Shown here: piece after piece, positions 4,804-7,843 of the stretch
Position numbering within the stretch: position 1 is the stretch's first letter
How the letters are laid out: each line of letters starts with the position of its first letter
Assembly: GCA_045543495.1 (NCBI GenBank)
Contig: JAZQMO010000036.1
Span: 1 to 7,843, forward strand
Source of the DNA: RGIG5579 sp045543495
Lineage (GTDB): Bacteria; Bacillota; Clostridia; Oscillospirales; SIG627
Direction of reading: 5' to 3'
Length of the DNA: 7,843 nucleotides
Position numbers and translations under genes: made by a program
The notes under the pieces: generated by a model
Seen by the model: the letters and a program-made list of their open reading frames with translations, nothing else
The model's database searches: none
What the model was told of the DNA's origin: nothing

Positions 4804-6849
4804 ATGATTTTGGAAAACAAGGAATTCAGTCAAGTCAATACCACCTATGATGAAAATCAAATTCAGGTGCTGGAGGGTCTGGAGGCCGTTCGCAAGAGAC
4901 CGGGTATGTATATCGGCTCTACGGGTCAGAGAGGTCTGCACCACCTGATCTATGAAATTGTGGACAACTCCATTGACGAGGCTCTGGCGGGACGGTGCGA
5001 CACCATTACGGTTCGCCTCCACGCAGACGGCTCTGTCAGCGTGCAGGATAACGGCCGAGGCGTTCCCGCAGGCATCCATCCCAAAATGGGAATTCCCACC
5101 CTTGAGGTGGTCTTTACCGTGCTCCACGCAGGCGGTAAATTCGGCGGCGGGGGATATAAGATCTCCGGCGGTCTCCACGGCGTGGGCGCATCGGTGGTAA
5201 ACGCTCTGTCCGAATGGATGGAGGTGGTGAACTGCTACGACGGAAAGGAATATTCCGAGCGTTTTGAGCGGGGTAAGGTGGCCCGTCCCATCAAGTGTCT
5301 CGGCGAAACGCAGAAGCACGGCCTTTTCGTTCATTTTATGCCCGACAGGGAAGTGTTCACCGAATTGGAATTTGACTATACCACCGTTCTCAACCGCCTC
5401 CGTGAGCAGGCCTTTTTGACCGCAGGCGTCACCATCGAGTTTTACGACGAGAGAGAGTTTGACGGCAGGAGCGAAACCGAAGCCGCTTTGGAAAACGGGC
5501 TCATTACTCCCGAGGAGGCCGAGGCAGACGAGGAAGAGAGAGAGGACGGCGGCTACTACAAGAAGGAAAAGGAAAAGACCTATAATAAGCTTTGCTTTGA
5601 GGGCGGGATCCGCTCCTTCGTGTCCTACTTAAACGAAAAGAAGCGCTGCAACATTCTCAATGAAAAGGTGATCTACCTTGCCACGGAGAACGAGGGCTGT
5701 ATGGCCGAGGTGGCCCTGCAGTATAACGACGGCTATCAGGATATGACCCTGTCCTTTGCCAACAACATTCACACCCCCGAGGGCGGTACCCACGAAACGG
5801 GCTTTAAGACGGGTCTGACCCGAGTCTTTAATGAATACGCCAAGAAATTCGGGTATTTGAAGGAAAATGACAAGAACTTCTCCGGTGAGGATGTGAGAGA
5901 GGGATTGACCTGTATCATCTCCGTGAAGGTAGCGGAGACCCAGTTTGAGGGTCAGACCAAAACAAAGCTGGGCAACGTGGAGATCCGCCCCTTGGTGGAT
6001 TCCCTTGTGACCACAAAGCTTGGAGAATACTTTGAGGAAAACCCCTCTGTGGCAAAGCTTCTCATTGAAAAGGCCCTTGCCGCATCCCGTGCCCGTGAGG
6101 CCGCCAAGAAGGCCCGTGAGGCAAGCCGCAGAAAGAGCCCTCTGGAATCGGGCGCTCATCCTGAAAAATTGGCCGACTGTCAGGAAAAGGATCCCGCCAA
6201 ATCCGAGATCTTCTTCGTAGAGGGAGACTCCGCAGGCGGTACCGCCAAGGACGGCAGAGATTCCAAGTTTCAGGCCATTCTTCCCCTGCGAGGCAAGATC
6301 CTCAACGTGGAAAAGGCAAGGCTTGACCGTGTGTACGCCTCCACGCAGGTGGTGCCCATCATTCAGGCGCTGGGCTGTGGCATCGGAGACGATTTTGATA
6401 TGGAAAAGCTCCGCTACGGCAAGATCATTCTGATGGCGGATGCGGATGTGGACGGTGCCCACATCAAGACCCTTTTGTTGACCTTCTTCTACCGCCACAT
6501 GAAGCCCCTCATTGAAAAGGGACATATCTTCTGTGCCATGCCTCCTCTGTACCGAGTCTTTAAGGGCAAGCACGAGGAATACGCCTTCTCCGACGAAGAG
6601 AGAGACGAGATCATTGCCCGCCTCGGGGAAAATACCCAGACGGCACGGTATAAGGGTCTCGGTGAAATGAACGCCGAGCAGCTTTGGGAGACCACCATGG
6701 ATCCCACCACCCGTACCATCGTTCAGGTCAGTCTTGAGGATGCCTATGCGGCAGACGAGACCTTCTCCCTTCTCATGGGCGACAAGGTAGAGCCCAGAAG
6801 AGAATTCATCGAGCAGAATGTAAAATATGTACAAAATCTGGATATTTAA
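4804..6849 (+). CDS. gyrB: DNA gyrase subunit B
   Basis: GyrB provides the ATPase and TOPRIM parts of gyrase, which introduces negative supercoils ahead of forks. The 681-residue protein is complete. The GHKL ATPase domain shows E51 and N55 in EIVDNSIDEA, D82 in QDNGRG and the lid loop GGLHGVG at 122-128. The TOPRIM domain shows E473 in VEGDSAGG and the metal-binding D546, D548 and D550 in DADVDGAH. The C-terminus ends KYVQNLDI, the standard short-form ending. Two oddities stand out. Tyr145 occupies the place of the E. coli aminocoumarin-contact residue Arg136. An acidic insertion of roughly 35-39 residues (about 220-258) sits at the start of the transducer domain and accounts for the length above the usual 630-650. 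GGAAAGG just upstream of the ATG is the ribosome binding site. Confidence 0.97.
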   Translation: MILENKEFSQVNTTYDENQIQVLEGLEAVRKRPGMYIGSTGQRGLHHLIYEIVDNSIDEALAGRCDTITVRLHADGSVSVQDNGRGVPAGIHPKMGIPTLEVVFTVLHAGGKFGGGGYKISGGLHGVGASVVNALSEWMEVVNCYDGKEYSERFERGKVARPIKCLGETQKHGLFVHFMPDREVFTELEFDYTTVLNRLREQAFLTAGVTIEFYDEREFDGRSETEAALENGLITPEEAEADEEEREDGGYYKKEKEKTYNKLCFEGGIRSFVSYLNEKKRCNILNEKVIYLATENEGCMAEVALQYNDGYQDMTLSFANNIHTPEGGTHETGFKTGLTRVFNEYAKKFGYLKENDKNFSGEDVREGLTCIISVKVAETQFEGQTKTKLGNVEIRPLVDSLVTTKLGEYFEENPSVAKLLIEKALAASRAREAAKKAREASRRKSPLESGAHPEKLADCQEKDPAKSEIFFVEGDSAGGTAKDGRDSKFQAILPLRGKILNVEKARLDRVYASTQVVPIIQALGCGIGDDFDMEKLRYGKIILMADADVDGAHIKTLLLTFFYRHMKPLIEKGHIFCAMPPLYRVFKGKHEEYAFSDEERDEIIARLGENTQTARYKGLGEMNAEQLWETTMDPTTRTIVQVSLEDAYAADETFSLLMGDKVEPRREFIEQNVKYVQNLDI

Positions 6850-6871
6850 TCCTGTGGAAAACCCCAAAACC

Positions 6872-6880
6872 TGTGGATAA
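6872..6880 (-). promoter_or_regulatory. Perfect consensus DnaA box
   Basis: TGTGGATAA on the + strand is the exact complement of TTATCCACA, the highest-affinity DnaA box in well-studied bacteria. It is the only perfect box in the noncoding DNA of this window and lies 23 bases after the gyrB stop codon. Confidence 0.65.
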
Positions 6881-6898
6881 GTCTGTGAATTATGTGTG

Positions 6899-6922
6899 AA
6901 ACTCCCCTTTTTTGCGGAGTTT
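6899..6922 (+). terminator. Possible weak gyrB terminator hairpin
   Basis: AAACTCC (6899-6905) pairs with GGAGTTT (6916-6922) around a ten-base T-rich loop. The stem is only seven pairs and is followed by a single T and then CC rather than a T-run, so it is a poor intrinsic terminator. The right arm overlaps the start of a DnaA box at 6920, so DnaA binding and the hairpin share DNA. Confidence 0.25.
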
Positions 6923-6940
6923 TCCACAGGCTGTGGAAAA
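6920..6940. promoter_or_regulatory. Facing DnaA-box palindrome
   Basis: TTTTCCACAG (6920-6929) and CTGTGGAAAA (6931-6940) are perfect reverse complements separated by one base. Each arm contains a complete TTTTCCACA box, so two DnaA monomers would bind head to head. It could also form a DNA cruciform or be read by a dimeric repressor. Confidence 0.6.
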
Positions 6941-7124
6941 CATTATTCCACGGCACCACAGGGGGGAAAAACCCCTGAAAATACGGGAAAAAACGGAAGG
7001 GGCAAAAAAAATCCCCCACCAAAAACCGATTTTTATTCACAGGAAAAAAAGGGCAGAGAGAGCGTGAAACGAAATCGCGTGAAACACTCCCCCGCCCCCG
7101 TATAAAAGAAAGGAAAATCCATTT

Positions 7125-7667
7125 ATGGAATTGAATTTGGAAGGTCAGAAGATCCAACATATTGATATCGTAAAAGAGATCAAGAGAAGCTTTATTGATT
7201 ATTCTGCCAGTGTCATCGTGGGCCGAGCCCTCCCTGATGTGCGGGACGGCTTAAAGCCCGTGCACCGCAGGATCCTTTACGCTATGTATGAGGATAAATT
7301 GACCTATGATAAGCCCTTCCGCAAATCCGCCACCACGGTGGGTAACGTGCTGGGTCACTACCATCCCCACGGCGATGCCGCCGTTTACGATGCCATGGTG
7401 CGCTTGGCCCAAGGCTTCTCCATGCGTTACCCCCTCATTGACGGTCAGGGTAACTTCGGTAATATTGACGGGGACGGCGCCGCCGCCTACCGTTATACCG
7501 AGGCCCGCATGGCGAAAATGGCAAACTCCATGCTGCAGGATATTGAAAAAGAGGTGGTGGATTTCACCCCCAACTTTGACAATAAGCTGAAAGAGCCCGT
7601 GGTGCTTCCCAGCCGCTTCCCCAATCTTTTGTGCAACGGAAGCGTCGGCATTGCGGTGGGTATGGCA
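7125..7667 (+). CDS. gyrA: DNA gyrase subunit A, 5' part only
   Basis: GyrA is the breakage-reunion subunit of gyrase. The 181 genuine residues cover the start of the winged-helix domain: SASVIVGRALPDVRDGLKPV (27-46), the quinolone-determining region with HYHPHGDAAVYDAMVRLAQ (78-96), DGQGNFG, the catalytic Tyr124 in YRYTEAR, and NGSVGIAVGMA at the cut. A full GyrA would be about 800 residues or more. The ATG at 7125 has AAAGGA ten bases upstream. Ala85 stands where E. coli has Ser83, while Asp89 matches Asp87. Reading continues in frame to a stop at 7758-7760, but those last 30 residues are translated adapter plus a restarted insert. Position next to gyrB argues for GyrA rather than ParC. Confidence 0.93.
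7569..7662 (+). repeat. gyrA segment duplicated at the contig end, copy 1
   Basis: This 94-base stretch is identical to 7750-7843, with an offset of 181 bases. This copy is in the natural gyrA reading frame and is the authentic one. The identical second copy lies behind adapter sequence, so the duplication is a library artefact rather than a gene duplication. Confidence 0.9.
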
Positions 7668-7749
7668 AGTCGGAGGCCAAGCGGTCTTAGGAAGACAACA
7701 TCATTTTTCAACTCCTTGGCTCACAGAACGACATGGCTAGATCCGACTT
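7667..7749 (+). other. MGI/BGI sequencing adapter with 10-base index (artefact)
   Basis: Bases 7667-7698 (AAGTCGGAGGCC to GGAAGACAA, 32 bases) match the forward DNBSEQ adapter as I remember it. Bases 7699-7708 (CATCATTTTT) occupy the place of a 10-base sample index. Bases 7709-7749 (CAACTCCTTGGC to GATCCGACTT) match the reverse complement of the second adapter, except that one C is missing in GGCTACGATCC. The order adapter-index-adapter is that of a circularised library molecule. The sequence is not from the organism. Confidence 0.93.
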
Positions 7750-7843
7750 CCCAACTTTGACAATAAGCTGAAAGAGCCCGTGGTGCTTCCCAGCCGCTTC
7801 CCCAATCTTTTGTGCAACGGAAGCGTCGGCATTGCGGTGGGTA
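7750..7843 (+). repeat. gyrA segment duplicated at the contig end, copy 2 (artefact)
   Basis: This is an exact repeat of 7569-7662, beginning immediately after the adapter and running to the window end. It represents the same short insert (about 98 bases, 7569-7666) read a second time around a rolling-circle concatemer. It should not be annotated as gene sequence. Confidence 0.92.

Larger units (their letters stand above)
6850..7124. other. gyrB-gyrA spacer with a five-box DnaA cluster
   Basis: Five sites fitting TTWTNCACA lie in 275 bases: 6853-6861 (-, TTTTCCACA), 6872-6880 (-, perfect TTATCCACA), 6920-6928 (+, TTTTCCACA), 6932-6940 (-, TTTTCCACA) and 7033-7041 (+, TTATTCACA). A hairpin pairs CAGGGG (6959-6964) with CCCCTG (6972-6977). 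The rest is rich in A-tracts and G/C runs with no credible ORF. Bacillus and most relatives have a short gyrB-gyrA gap, so a long box-rich spacer suggests an origin component, a DnaA-titration site or a DnaA-responsive gyrA promoter. I could not define a promoter with confidence. TATAAA at 7101 is too close to the gyrA ribosome binding site (AAAGGA, 7109-7114) to be its -10. Confidence 0.7.

Noticed and set aside
4959..4967. TGTGGACAA in gyrB, a near-consensus DnaA box
   Set aside because: It encodes part of the conserved EIVDN ATPase motif, so coding constraint explains it.
5629..6927. Long open frame on the minus strand across gyrB
   Set aside because: It is an antisense shadow created by gyrB codon usage; the + strand encodes an unmistakable GyrB.
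7101..7106. TATAAA as the gyrA -10 element
   Set aside because: Transcription would start at or after the gyrA ribosome binding site, so it cannot drive a normally translated gyrA message.
7668..7760. In-frame extension of GyrA by 30 residues to a stop codon
   Set aside because: The extension is translated sequencing adapter, index and the first bases of a restarted insert, not a real C-terminus or a gyrA truncation.
7569..7843. Tandem duplication inside gyrA
   Set aside because: The copies are identical and separated by adapter sequence, so it is a library or assembly artefact.

Overview
The window is the replication-initiation and DNA-gyrase cluster next to a bacterial chromosomal origin. 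All genes are on the + strand in the order dnaA, dnaN, recF, a small RemB-like (DUF370) gene, gyrB, gyrA. This is the classical Bacillota origin arrangement. Gene order, AGGAG-type ribosome binding sites, the DUF370 gene between recF and gyrB, and the GyrB and GyrA sequence style point to a member of Clostridia, probably gut-associated and uncultured. I cannot name a genus. The rlbA/yaaA S4-domain gene that Bacillus has between dnaN and recF is absent.

Layout: bases 1-583 have no gene. They hold a GC-rich segment with inverted repeats, a good bidirectional terminator hairpin (179-220), two diverged copies of a hairpin-bearing repeat (243-337), one DnaA box, a strong sigma-A-type promoter and a very AT-rich tract just ahead of dnaA (584-2032). 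The dnaA-dnaN spacer (2033-2308) carries three TTTTTCACA-type DnaA boxes. dnaN (2309-3427), recF (3427-4521) and the RemB-like gene (4518-4775) overlap at their stop/start codons, and gyrB (4804-6849) follows after 28 bases, so these four look like one transcription unit. The gyrB-gyrA spacer (6850-7124) carries five DnaA boxes, including a perfect TTATCCACA and a perfect palindrome made of two facing boxes. gyrA starts at 7125.

How the genes fit together: DnaA opens the origin, DnaN is the polymerase sliding clamp, RecF serves gap repair near replication forks, and GyrB with GyrA forms the A2B2 gyrase that supplies negative supercoiling. DnaA boxes lie in all three larger noncoding gaps, which fits a multipartite origin and/or DnaA control of dnaA, dnaN and gyrA.

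The right end is not biological. From about 7667 the gyrA sequence runs into what I recognise as the two halves of an MGI/BGI (DNBSEQ) library adapter around a 10-base index. It then restarts with a 94-base exact copy of gyrA 7569-7662. The 181-base period is what a short-insert DNA-nanoball read-through would give. Genuine gyrA sequence ends after codon 181, and everything from about 7667 on should be trimmed. No tRNA, rRNA, CRISPR array or transposase gene was seen, and I found no previously undescribed gene system. The most interesting biological signals are the DnaA-box-rich gyrB-gyrA spacer and several unusual residues in DnaA, GyrB and GyrA.
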